In this document: in pieces, positions 34,368 to 42,550 of the stretch
Layout of the letters: every line of letters begins with the position of its first letter
Position numbering within the stretch: the stretch's first letter is position 1
Assembly (NCBI RefSeq): GCF_021390495.1
Contig: NZ_JAJEJP010000002.1
Span: 558,001-622,000, forward strand
Reading direction: 5' to 3'
Source of the DNA: Paraburkholderia sp. ZP32-5
GTDB lineage: Bacteria; Pseudomonadota; Gammaproteobacteria; Burkholderiales; Burkholderiaceae
Length of the DNA stretch: 64,000 bases
Position numbers and translations under genes: made by a program
Notes under the pieces: generated by a model
Databases searched by the model: none
What the model was told of the DNA's origin: nothing
What the model saw: only the letters and a program-made list of their open reading frames with translations

Positions 34368-35060
34368 ATGACTTCGAAAGCTAAATCTCCAGTTAACGTT
34401 CCGCCGCCCCGCACCTGGGACGCCCGGCTCGCCCGCCGGCTCGTGACACCGCTGGTCAATACCTGGGTCACACCGAACCATCTCACCACATTGCGCCTGC
34501 TGATCGGCGTCGCAGGCGCTTTGTGCCTTGCCCACGGCGAATTCGCGTGGGCCAATGCCGGCGCATTGCTGATCGTGCTGTCGAATTTCGTCGATCACAC
34601 GGACGGCGAACTCGCGCGGATCAGCGGCAAATCGAGCCGTATCGGTCATTTTTACGATCTCGCCTGCGATGCGCTCGTCACCGTGATGCTATTCGTCGGT
34701 ATGGGCATCGGTGTCGGCGGCACGCAGATCGGCGGACTGAAAGTCTCGCCGGGCGTGCTCGGCGCGGTGGCTGGCGTGGCCGTTGCGTTGATCTTCTTTC
34801 TGCGCATGCGTATCGAGGAAATGGTTGGCAAGGCCGGCACGAAGCAGGCGTCGGTCGGCGGCTTCGAAACCGAAGACGTGCTGTATCTGCTACCCATCGT
34901 CACACTGACCAGTGTCGTGATGCCGTTCGTCGTGGTGGCGTCGATCGGCGCGCCGCTATTCGCCGTGTGGGTGGTGATCGACTACTGGCGCGTCGCGCGC
35001 CGTACCGCCAGCCCGGCGGCCAAGGCCTCCGAAAAAAGTCAACTCTGGGCCAGCGAATGA
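34368..35060 (+). CDS. CDP-alcohol phosphatidyltransferase family enzyme
   Basis: Integral membrane enzyme of 230 residues that joins a CDP-activated alcohol to another alcohol with release of CMP. The complete signature D-G-x2-A-R-x8-G-x3-D-x3-D is present: Asp79, Gly80, Ala83, Arg84, Gly93, Asp97, Asp101 (HTDGELARISG...GHFYDLACD). About six hydrophobic segments. The ATG at 34368 has no ribosome site, but a TATATT lies eight bases ahead, so a leaderless or very short-leader message is possible. Its stop overlaps the oxygenase start by 4 bp. First gene of a four-gene operon. The alcohol is not identifiable; it could be an inositol, amino alcohol or phosphonate head group. Confidence 0.9.
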   Translation: MTSKAKSPVNVPPPRTWDARLARRLVTPLVNTWVTPNHLTTLRLLIGVAGALCLAHGEFAWANAGALLIVLSNFVDHTDGELARISGKSSRIGHFYDLACDALVTVMLFVGMGIGVGGTQIGGLKVSPGVLGAVAGVAVALIFFLRMRIEEMVGKAGTKQASVGGFETEDVLYLLPIVTLTSVVMPFVVVASIGAPLFAVWVVIDYWRVARRTASPAAKASEKSQLWASE

Positions 35061-35875
35061 GTACGCAAGCCGAAGACCCGATTACGTCCGCATCCGCGCA
35101 AACAACCGCATCCGCAGCATCTGCCGTGCCCGCGCCGGACGCCGACCGCGCGGTCGCGAGCCGCACGCGCACGTTCGACAATGCGCGTCTGCGCAAGGAT
35201 TTTTCCACGCAGGGCGCGTTTCTCTACCTCGACGATTTTCTCGCGCCGGAAGTTACCGCGCAACTGATCCACAGTGCGCGCTCGATGCTCGACGAGGTGA
35301 ACCGTAACTATCTGCCCGGGCATAAGCAGGGCGGTAGCGTAAGCCGCCATACGATCGATCGCCTCGCGCCGTTTATCGCCGAGCTATATCGGTCGAAGGA
35401 ACTGATCGGCTGGCTCGAGCAGATGAGCGGCGACAAGCTGCAGGTGTCGCCTGCCGACGATCCCCACGCCTACGCGCTCTACTACTACACGCGGCCGGGC
35501 GACCATATCGGCTGGCACTACGACACTTCGTATTACGACGGCCGCCGCTATACGGTGCTGCTCGGTGTTATCGACGAATCGTCGTGCCGGCTCGACTACG
35601 AGCTGCATACGCGCAATCCGGATATGCCCGATCAACCGGGCTCGGTGCAGATTCCGCCGGGCGGCCTGGTGTTTTTCGACGGCGACAAACTGCGCCATCG
35701 CATTACGCCGGCAGGCGCGAACGAGATGCGTGTATCGCTGACATTCGAGTACGTCACCGACCCGAATATGCGGCCGTGGCGCCGCTTTATTTCCAATATG
35801 AAGGACGCGATCGCGTACTTCGGTTTCCGCCAGGTATTCCGTCAGATGACCTCGCGGGGCAAGGGCGCCGCATGA
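35057..35875 (+). CDS. 2-oxoglutarate/Fe(II)-dependent oxygenase
   Basis: Oxygenase of 272 residues. The iron-binding triad is His154, Asp156 (IGWHYDTSYYDGRRYTVLLG) and His214 (FDGDKLRHRIT), and Arg225 (NEMRVSLTF) would hold 2-oxoglutarate, as in prolyl-hydroxylase-like enzymes. The first 40 residues are Ala/Ser-rich and probably disordered. No signal peptide. Translationally coupled on both sides (ATGA overlaps) to a CDP-alcohol phosphatidyltransferase and a flippase-like membrane protein, so its substrate is probably a lipid or head-group precursor; this is inference. Confidence 0.9.
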   Translation: MSTQAEDPITSASAQTTASAASAVPAPDADRAVASRTRTFDNARLRKDFSTQGAFLYLDDFLAPEVTAQLIHSARSMLDEVNRNYLPGHKQGGSVSRHTIDRLAPFIAELYRSKELIGWLEQMSGDKLQVSPADDPHAYALYYYTRPGDHIGWHYDTSYYDGRRYTVLLGVIDESSCRLDYELHTRNPDMPDQPGSVQIPPGGLVFFDGDKLRHRITPAGANEMRVSLTFEYVTDPNMRPWRRFISNMKDAIAYFGFRQVFRQMTSRGKGAA

Positions 35876-36894
35876 GTCGCGCCGCGCTGCTTCTGCTGTC
35901 GATCGGCACGGCGCTGTTTGTCGGCCTGCTCGCGTGGCAGGGGTTCGGCTCGGTCGCTTCTACCTTGCTCGCGGCCGGCTGGGGGCTCGCGGTCGTCGCG
36001 GCGTTTCATATCGTGCCGCTGGTGATCGATGCCGGTGCGATTGCGGTGCTGTTCAGGCGTGATGGCAGCGGCGGTGCGCCGCGCGATGTGTCGTTGCGCG
36101 ACGCGCTGTCCGCGCGCTGGATCGGCGAATCGGTAAATAGCCTGCTGCCGGCCGGCCAGATCGGCGGCCCGGTCGTGATGGTGCGGCAGCTGTCGCAGCG
36201 CGGCATGCTGCTGCGCGATGCGGCCGCGGCAATCACGGTCAGCACGACATGGCAGGCGCTGGCGCAAATCATTTTCGCGCTTAGCGGCCTGCTGCTATTC
36301 GGCGCCTATGCCGCGCACGGCGCGCTGCGCGATCTGCAAACCGCGACGCTGATCGCGACCTGTGTGCTTGGCGCGATGATCGCCGGTTTTTACTTTGCAC
36401 AGCGGCGCGGTCTGTTTGGCCGGCTGCTCGGCGTGGTGTCGAAGGTATTCGGCAAGCGCGACTGGTCGTCGCTGATGACCCGCGCGGAAGCCGTCGATGC
36501 CGCCGTGCAGTCGCTTTACGGCGAACGGCGCCGGGTGGTGGCGAGTTTCGTGTTGAGTTTTGTCGGTTGGGTCGTTGGCACTGTCGAAGTCTGGCTCGCG
36601 CTGCGCTTTCTCGGCCATCCGGTCGGCTGGATCGACGCGCTGCTGCTCGAAAGCATCGGCCAGGCGATTCGCGGCGCGGCGTTTATGATTCCGGGCTCGC
36701 TTGGCGTGCAGGAGGGCGGCTATCTGCTGCTTGCACCGCTGGTGGGTTTGCCGCCCGACGCGGCGCTGGCGTTGTCGCTCGCCAAGCGCGCGCGTGAAAT
36801 CCTGCTGGGCCTGCCGGGCCTGCTGGTTTTGCACTTCAGCGAAAGAAGCTGGCAACGGCGACGCGCCCTACGGCGCATGCCCGTTGCCGATTGA
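35872..36894 (+). CDS. Flippase-like integral membrane protein (LPG synthase TM / HpnL-like family)
   Basis: Membrane protein of 340 residues with about eight transmembrane segments. Family motifs are SARWIGESVNSLLPAGQIGG, GWVVGTVEVWLALRFLG and the C-terminal AAFMIPGSLGVQEGGYLLLA (GxxGxxE). Relatives include the transmembrane domain of MprF, which flips lysyl-phosphatidylglycerol, and HpnL of hopanoid clusters. In this operon it may move a modified lipid across the inner membrane. The start overlaps the oxygenase stop. Confidence 0.88.
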   Translation: MSRAALLLLSIGTALFVGLLAWQGFGSVASTLLAAGWGLAVVAAFHIVPLVIDAGAIAVLFRRDGSGGAPRDVSLRDALSARWIGESVNSLLPAGQIGGPVVMVRQLSQRGMLLRDAAAAITVSTTWQALAQIIFALSGLLLFGAYAAHGALRDLQTATLIATCVLGAMIAGFYFAQRRGLFGRLLGVVSKVFGKRDWSSLMTRAEAVDAAVQSLYGERRRVVASFVLSFVGWVVGTVEVWLALRFLGHPVGWIDALLLESIGQAIRGAAFMIPGSLGVQEGGYLLLAPLVGLPPDAALALSLAKRAREILLGLPGLLVLHFSERSWQRRRALRRMPVAD

Positions 36895-36921
36895 TCTCCG
36901 TATTTTTTCAAAGGACCGCGC

Positions 36922-37686
36922 ATGCGCGCCATTATTCTCGCAGCGGGCCTCGGCCTGCGTCTTCAGCAGCCGCCGCAAGCCCAGTTTCCCAAGTGCCTGT
37001 TGCAGTTCGACGGGATGAGCCTGCTCGAGCGGCATCTGCAGATGCTGGAAACCGCCGGCGTCACCGACGTCGTGCTGGCGCTCGGTTTCCAGCCGGAATC
37101 GGTGCAGGCGGAACTGGCGCGTATCAACTGGCCGCATAAGGTCGAGACCGTAATCAATCCGCGTTTCGATCTCGGCAGCGTGCTGACGGTACATACGGTT
37201 GCTGACGCGCTGACGCGCGGCGGCGATGTGCTGTTGATGGATGCCGATGTGCTCTACGACGAGCGGATTCTGAATGCGCTGGTGACGGGGGAATCGGTTA
37301 ATCGGCTATTGATTGACCGCGATTTCGAAGCGGGCGACGAGCCGGTCAAGCTGTGTCTGAAAAACAGCGTGCCGGTCGAATTGCGCAAGCAGCTCGCGGT
37401 AAATCTCGAGTACGACATGATCGGCGAATCGGTTGGCTTTTTCCGCTTCCGCGAGGAAACAGCGCAACGCTTTACGCAGATCGTTGCCGGCTATATCGAT
37501 AGCGGCCGCGCAAATATGCCGCATGAAGAAGCGGTGCGTGACCTGCTGCTCGAGCGCACTCAGGTATTCGATACCGCCGATGTCACCGGTGCGCCGTGGA
37601 TCGAAATCGACTTTCCGAACGATGTCGCGCGCGCAACCAATGAAATCCTGCCGCAATTGCAGCCGCTCGTGAGCGCATCGCGCTGA
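36922..37686 (+). CDS. Nucleotidyltransferase (NTP-transferase, phosphocholine cytidylyltransferase-like)
   Basis: Soluble enzyme of 254 residues that makes an NDP-activated compound. The N-terminal ILAAGLGLRL motif (residues 5-14) and Pro23-Lys24 (FPKCLL) form the nucleotide site; the metal-binding Asp lies in LLMDADVLYDE near 105-109. C-terminal GAPWIEIDFPNDVARA (IDxxxD) is typical of sugar-phosphate and choline-phosphate nucleotidyltransferases. It begins 27 bases after the flippase gene. It could supply the CDP-alcohol used by the first gene of the operon, which would make the operon self-sufficient for head-group activation and attachment. Confidence 0.88.
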   Translation: MRAIILAAGLGLRLQQPPQAQFPKCLLQFDGMSLLERHLQMLETAGVTDVVLALGFQPESVQAELARINWPHKVETVINPRFDLGSVLTVHTVADALTRGGDVLLMDADVLYDERILNALVTGESVNRLLIDRDFEAGDEPVKLCLKNSVPVELRKQLAVNLEYDMIGESVGFFRFREETAQRFTQIVAGYIDSGRANMPHEEAVRDLLLERTQVFDTADVTGAPWIEIDFPNDVARATNEILPQLQPLVSASR

Positions 37687-37934
37687 GGCGTTATTCAGCG
37701 CGCGAAATTGGTCAGGCGGCGAGTTCTGTTTGAAACATCGAAGCAGGCCGCCGCCGTCATTCCTCAAGCAGCACGTTTGCGCTATGCCGCACGGCGCTTG
37801 ACTGGTCATTGCCGGTCAGGCACGCGCCGCGCCGCGGTCGCATAGCAAAATCCCCCGCGCAACAACATTTGTTGCCGCCGCAATGCCATAATCCAAGCTT
37901 TCAATCGATGGCCTAGCGGCTTGTCGTCACGCCA

Positions 37935-39338
37935 ATGCCTCTCGCTTTGGGCACTTTTATCGTTCCGCTGATCGTCGCATGCGCGATGTTCATGGAAAAC
38001 GTGGACGGCACAGTTATCGTCACGTCGCTGCCGACTCTGGCACGCGATCTCGGGCAGGATCCCATTACCCTCAAGCTTGCCGTCACATCGTATGTGATTG
38101 GCCTCGGCGTATTTATCCCGATTTGCGGCTGGGTCGCCGACCGTTTCGGTTCGCGCACGGTATTTCGCACGGCCATCGGTATTTTTATGGCGGGATCGCT
38201 GATGTGCGCGGCCTCCACTTCGCTCGATACCTTTGTGGTCGCCCGTTTTGTACAGGGTGTCGGCGGCGCGCTGATGGTACCGGTGGGCCGCATTATTATT
38301 TTCCGTTCGGTGCCGAAATCGGAATTTATCCGCGCGATGAATTATCTTTCGGTACCGGCTTTGCTCGGTCCGGTCATCGGGCCGCTGCTCGGCGGTTTTA
38401 TCACGACCTATCTGCATTGGCGTCTGATTTTTGTCATCAATATTCCGATTGGTCTGCTCGGCATCTGGCTGACGAATAAACATATTGCCAATACCCGTGA
38501 GCTGTATCCGGGCCGGCTCGACTGGATCGGCTTTGTGCTGTCGGCGAGCGGCGCGTCGCTATTTATGCTTGGGCTTTCGCTGGTCGGCGGTGAGTTGGTA
38601 TCGACGCATAACTCGGTCGGTATGTGTGTGATCGGCATCGTGCTGCTGGCGATCTATGTGCTGTATGCGAGCCGTGTCGCATTGCCGGTGCTCGATCTGC
38701 GTCTGCTGCGTATTCCCAGTTTTCATGCGAGCGTGATTGGTGGCTCGATGTTTCGTATCGGCCTTGGAGCCGTGCCGTTTCTATTGCCGCTTGCGTTGCA
38801 GGAAGGGCTCGGCATGACCGCATTTAGAGCGGGTGCGATTACCTGCGCGTCCGCATTCGGCTCGATCTTTATGAAGACGGTGGCCTCGCGCATTCTCCGA
38901 CACTTCGGGTTTCGTACCGTGCTGATGGTCAATGCCGCTTGCGCGGGGCTTGCGATTGCGGTGTATGGATTATTTTTCCCGGGCACGCCGCATTGGTTAA
39001 TCTGGTGCGTCGTGCTGGTGGGTGGCTTCTTTCCGTCGTTGCAATTTACGTCGCTCAATACGCTTGCGTATGCGGATATTCCGAGCAGCGATGTGGGTCG
39101 CGCAACGAGCGTAGCGAGCGTGATTCAGCAGATGTCGCTGGGCCTTGGTGTAACGATCGCCGGTATCGTGCTGCAGATTTCACATGCGGTGCAGGGGCAT
39201 CCGAAGATCGTGTTTTCCGATTTCTGGCCGGCGTTCCTGGTGGTGGGGCTGTTCTCCTGCCTGTCGATACCGATTACCCGGCGCATGCCGCCGGATGCGG
39301 GCGATGAGATTGCGCGCGGCAATCACGGGCGTGCGTAG
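37935..39338 (+). CDS. MFS transporter, DHA2 family (HsrA/EmrB-like)
   Basis: Inner-membrane exporter of 467 residues with about 13-14 membrane segments. Motif D1 is ENVDGTVIVTSLPTLARDLG, motif A GWVADRFGSR, motif B ARFVQGVGGALMVPVGRIII and motif C GPVIGPLLGGFITTYLHWR. The start is ATG at 37935, with no strong ribosome site. A/T-ending codons are somewhat more frequent here than in neighbouring genes. Substrate unknown; the link to the preceding lipid operon is only by position, 248 bases away. Confidence 0.9.
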   Translation: MPLALGTFIVPLIVACAMFMENVDGTVIVTSLPTLARDLGQDPITLKLAVTSYVIGLGVFIPICGWVADRFGSRTVFRTAIGIFMAGSLMCAASTSLDTFVVARFVQGVGGALMVPVGRIIIFRSVPKSEFIRAMNYLSVPALLGPVIGPLLGGFITTYLHWRLIFVINIPIGLLGIWLTNKHIANTRELYPGRLDWIGFVLSASGASLFMLGLSLVGGELVSTHNSVGMCVIGIVLLAIYVLYASRVALPVLDLRLLRIPSFHASVIGGSMFRIGLGAVPFLLPLALQEGLGMTAFRAGAITCASAFGSIFMKTVASRILRHFGFRTVLMVNAACAGLAIAVYGLFFPGTPHWLIWCVVLVGGFFPSLQFTSLNTLAYADIPSSDVGRATSVASVIQQMSLGLGVTIAGIVLQISHAVQGHPKIVFSDFWPAFLVVGLFSCLSIPITRRMPPDAGDEIARGNHGRA

Positions 39339-39565
39339 GTGATCGATTTGTTGCGCTTTCAGGCGGTGGTGTCAGGTAATCGAAGTGGTCTGCTGGCTTT
39401 GTTGGGCGGCTTCGTTGGCTGTGCGCGATTTACGTTCTTCGGGAAATAACGGCTCGAACGAAACGATGGTCGTCATAGCGGACGGTAGGCTTCCATGTAG
39501 GGTTGCGTATCTGGCATCCACGGCCGCCCGGCCGGCCGCATCGCGGCCCGCGCCGGCAAACCGGC

Positions 39566-40615
39566 TCAACCCGCCTGCTCGACCGGCGTCAATATCAATT
39601 CCAGCCGCTGCGCGCCGCGCAGCACGGTTACGCCGACTGGCTTATCGATACGCGATGCGTCGAGCGCGCGTTGCAAGCTATCCACATCCTGTACCGGCTG
39701 CATATCGATTGCGACGATCGTATCGTCGGTACGCAAGCCGCCCAGCGCGGCCGGACTGCCTTTGACGATTTCCATGACATGCACGCCGCTTTGCGCGCTT
39801 AGACCGAAATAGCGCTGCACCCGGCGCGATAACGGTGTCGTGGTGCCGGCCACGCCGATATACGCTCGCCGCACGCGGCCATGCGCAAAGATCTGCATGA
39901 TCACCCATTTGGCGGTATCGATCGCGGTCGCAAAGCAGATCGCCTGCGCGCCGGGGATGATCGCGGTATTGACGCCGATTACCTGGCCCGCCGAATTGAT
40001 CAGCGGGCCGCCCGAGTTGCCTGGATTAAGCGCGGCATCGGTCTGGATTACGTCGTAGATCATACGGCCGGAGTTCGAGCGCAACGAACGGCCGAGCGCC
40101 GATATCACGCCGGTGGTGACGGTCTGCTGCAGACCGAGCGGATTGCCGACCGCGATCGCGATCTGTCCGACACGCAGCTTCGACGATTCGCCAAGCTCGA
40201 CATGTGGCAGCGGCTCCGGCGAGCCGATACGCAGCACCGCGAGATCGCTGCCGGGGTCGTCGCCGACCAGATCGGCATCGAATTTCGCGCCGTCGGCGAG
40301 CGTAACCTGAATATGCGTCGCGCCATGCACGACATGGCTATTGGTCAGCAGATAGCCATCGGGCGTAAAGATAAAACCCGAACCGGTGCCGCCGCACGCG
40401 CCGCGGCTATGCCCTGGCGGCTCGCCGGACATGCGGCGTTCGACGGCAATAAACGCCACTGCTTGTTGGACCCGCTCCAGTGCGCCGATTACGGTGCGGG
40501 AGTAGGCGTCGAGCAGGGCATCGTCGTGGCGAGTCAGAAGTTCGGTGGATTGCGGCCCGGGGGCGTCGGATGCGGCGCCCGACAGGTCATCGATGAAGCG
40601 TGGGCGGCTTCCCAT
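39566..40615 (-). CDS. HtrA-like serine protease (S1C) with PDZ domain, no signal peptide
   Basis: Trypsin-fold protease of 349 residues. The triad is His94 (TNSHVVHGA), Asp124 (PGSDLAVLRI) and Ser201 (ALNPGNSGGPL). One PDZ domain follows from about residue 255 (RRAYIGVAGTTTPLSRRVQR onward, GSPAALGGLRTDDTIVAIDM). Unlike DegP/DegQ/DegS, no signal peptide or N-terminal membrane anchor is visible: the protein begins MGSRPRFIDDLSGAASDAPG. It is therefore probably cytoplasmic, or the true start differs. The upstream region offers no hydrophobic in-frame extension. One PDZ domain makes it DegS/HhoB-like. Confidence 0.9.
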   Translation of the reverse strand: MGSRPRFIDDLSGAASDAPGPQSTELLTRHDDALLDAYSRTVIGALERVQQAVAFIAVERRMSGEPPGHSRGACGGTGSGFIFTPDGYLLTNSHVVHGATHIQVTLADGAKFDADLVGDDPGSDLAVLRIGSPEPLPHVELGESSKLRVGQIAIAVGNPLGLQQTVTTGVISALGRSLRSNSGRMIYDVIQTDAALNPGNSGGPLINSAGQVIGVNTAIIPGAQAICFATAIDTAKWVIMQIFAHGRVRRAYIGVAGTTTPLSRRVQRYFGLSAQSGVHVMEIVKGSPAALGGLRTDDTIVAIDMQPVQDVDSLQRALDASRIDKPVGVTVLRGAQRLELILTPVEQAG

Positions 40616-40853
40616 AGCGATGCTCCGGATAATCGGGCTGCGAGATGCGGGGCGCGGCAGGCGTTTTCAAGGGCATCCGCGGGGGCGGCGCCGGGACGGC
40701 AGGCCTTTGCCTATGAGACACTTTTCGAGGTAACGGAACGGTCCGCCGCTGTCCGTATCGCTCTATCGAGCCGGCGGCCCACCATCACCGGCCCGTAACT
40801 GCCCGTACCCGCCGCGACTCTGTCGCCAGCCCCCGCGCCACGGAGACAACCCG

Positions 40854-41252
40854 ATGTCTACCTCCAACCCCCCAGCCCCGCAAACTACGCCCCCTGAGCC
40901 GCTCATCGAATCAGTGAGCGCAATCACGCTGGCCACCAGCGATATGCAGCGCGCGGTGCCGTTCTATGAAGCGCTCGGTTTCCCGCTTAGCTATGGCGGC
41001 CCGCAGCAGGCATTTACGTCATTTGCATTCGGCGGCACCTATCTGAACCTGATCGCCGACGCGCGCGCGCCGGTTGCCTGGTGGGGACGCGTGATCATCT
41101 ATGTATCGGATGTCGATGCGATCTATAACAAGGCGCTGGCGGCGGGGTTGCAGCCGTCGTTTGCCCCGTCCGACGCCTCATGGGGCGAGCGCTATTTCCA
41201 TATCACCGATCCGGATGGCCATGAACTGAGCTTTGCGCGGCCGCTCTGCTAG
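40854..41252 (+). CDS. VOC (glyoxalase/bleomycin-resistance) family protein
   Basis: Small metalloenzyme-fold protein of 132 residues with two beta-alpha-beta-beta-beta modules: ITLATSDMQRAVPFYEALGF at residues 23-42 and RVIIYVSDVDAIYNKALAAG near 78-97, ending ITDPDGHELSFARPL where His/Glu would bind metal. The start is ATG at 40854 with GGAGA upstream. Cytoplasmic. Substrate unknown; VOC proteins range from glyoxalases to dioxygenases and antibiotic-binding proteins. Confidence 0.9.
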   Translation: MSTSNPPAPQTTPPEPLIESVSAITLATSDMQRAVPFYEALGFPLSYGGPQQAFTSFAFGGTYLNLIADARAPVAWWGRVIIYVSDVDAIYNKALAAGLQPSFAPSDASWGERYFHITDPDGHELSFARPLC

Positions 41253-41471
41253 CGTCGGATATTCGCGCAAAACTCGCTATCATAAATAGCGCCGCATGTT
41301 GCGCATGCCGGAATCGAGCCGATAGAGTCGTGGCGAGCCCGTTATCGGAGCTTCGCCAGTCCGTCGGCCTGCGTGGTAACACGGCTGACACCTCGCGCTT
41401 CGATAATCGAACGCGTCCGCGTCGCGCTTGCCGCCGCGCGCCATCCCATTCCTGTTGCGAGGAGAGCCGCA

Positions 41472-42398
41472 ATGAAAGAGCCGGACCCGAGATCTGAAAC
41501 CGAATTGATGGCGGAGCGCCAGCGTCGTTTCGAGGAAGACCTTATCGACGCCTATGACGAAGAACTCGAAATGGAAGTCGACGACCGTATCATCGACGGT
41601 GCGGCCGGCTTGACGAGCGAACATCGCGAAGCGCGCAAGCAGTATTTCCGCGAGCTATTCCGGCTGCAAGGCGAACTGGTCAAGCTACAGGACTGGATCG
41701 TAAAGACCGGCCATCGGCTCGTGGTGATCTTCGAAGGGCGCGACGCAGCCGGCAAGGGCGGCGCGATCAAACGCATTACGCAGCGGCTCAATCCGCGGGT
41801 ATGCCGCGTGGCGGCGCTGCCGGCGCCGAATAATCGCGAGCGCACGCAATGGTATTTCCAGCGCTATGTTTCGCATCTGCCCGCCGGCGGCGAAATGGTG
41901 CTGTTCGACCGTAGCTGGTATAACCGCGCGGGCGTCGAACGCGTAATGAATTTCTGCACGGACGACGAATACGAAGAGTTTTTCCGCTCGGTGCCCGAAT
42001 TCGAAAAGATGCTGGTGCGCAGCGGCGTGCAGATCATCAAGTACTGGTTTTCGATTACCGACGAAGAGCAGGAAATCCGCTTCCAGAATCGTATCCACGA
42101 TCCGCTGAAGCAATGGAAGCTGAGTCCGATGGACCTGGAAAGCCGCCGCCGCTGGGAAGCGTATACGCTGGCGAAGGAAGTGATGCTGCAGCGCTCGCAT
42201 ATTCCCGAGGCACCGTGGTGGGTCGTGCAGGCCGTCGACAAGAAGCGCGCGCGCCTGAACTGTATCCAGCATCTGCTGAGCCAGGTGCCGTATCACGAGA
42301 TCGAGCATCAGCAGATCGAATTGCCGTCGCGCGTCCATCATGAAGACTATAGCCGCCAGCCGGTGCCGCAATCGATGATCGTGCCCGAGGTGTATTGA
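41472..42398 (+). CDS. ppk2: Polyphosphate kinase 2
   Basis: Transfers phosphate between polyphosphate and nucleotides. It has 308 residues, the size of single-domain class I PPK2. Walker A is GRDAAGKGG (89-97), the lid region is ALPAPNNRERTQWYFQRYVS, and Walker B is MVLFDRSWYNRAGVERVMNF with Asp146-Arg147. The start is ATG at 41472 with GGAGAG. It is convergent with a Pit phosphate transporter across a bidirectional terminator, and a CHAD protein, a family that binds polyphosphate granules, lies 2.9 kb downstream. Direction of catalysis (synthesis of NTP or of polyphosphate) cannot be read from sequence. Confidence 0.95.
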   Translation: MKEPDPRSETELMAERQRRFEEDLIDAYDEELEMEVDDRIIDGAAGLTSEHREARKQYFRELFRLQGELVKLQDWIVKTGHRLVVIFEGRDAAGKGGAIKRITQRLNPRVCRVAALPAPNNRERTQWYFQRYVSHLPAGGEMVLFDRSWYNRAGVERVMNFCTDDEYEEFFRSVPEFEKMLVRSGVQIIKYWFSITDEEQEIRFQNRIHDPLKQWKLSPMDLESRRRWEAYTLAKEVMLQRSHIPEAPWWVVQAVDKKRARLNCIQHLLSQVPYHEIEHQQIELPSRVHHEDYSRQPVPQSMIVPEVY

Positions 42399-42437
42399 TC
42401 GGCGTTGCTGTTGCGAGAAACGGAAGCACCAAATAAA

Positions 42438-42464
42438 AAGCCGCTTTTTAAAGCGGCTTTTTTT
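42438..42464. terminator. Bidirectional rho-independent terminator between ppk2 and pit
   Basis: AAGCCGCTTT and AAAGCGGCTT form a perfect 10-bp stem with a two-base loop. A run of T follows on the plus strand, and the minus strand has TTTTTATTT, so it serves both convergent genes. Confidence 0.9.
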
Positions 42465-42550
42465 ATTCGCGGACCGATCATCGTGCAACTGATCGGTCTG
42501 CCGATCTGCTCGCGAAATACGCGAGCAGACTAAGCGCAGATCGAGCGAGC

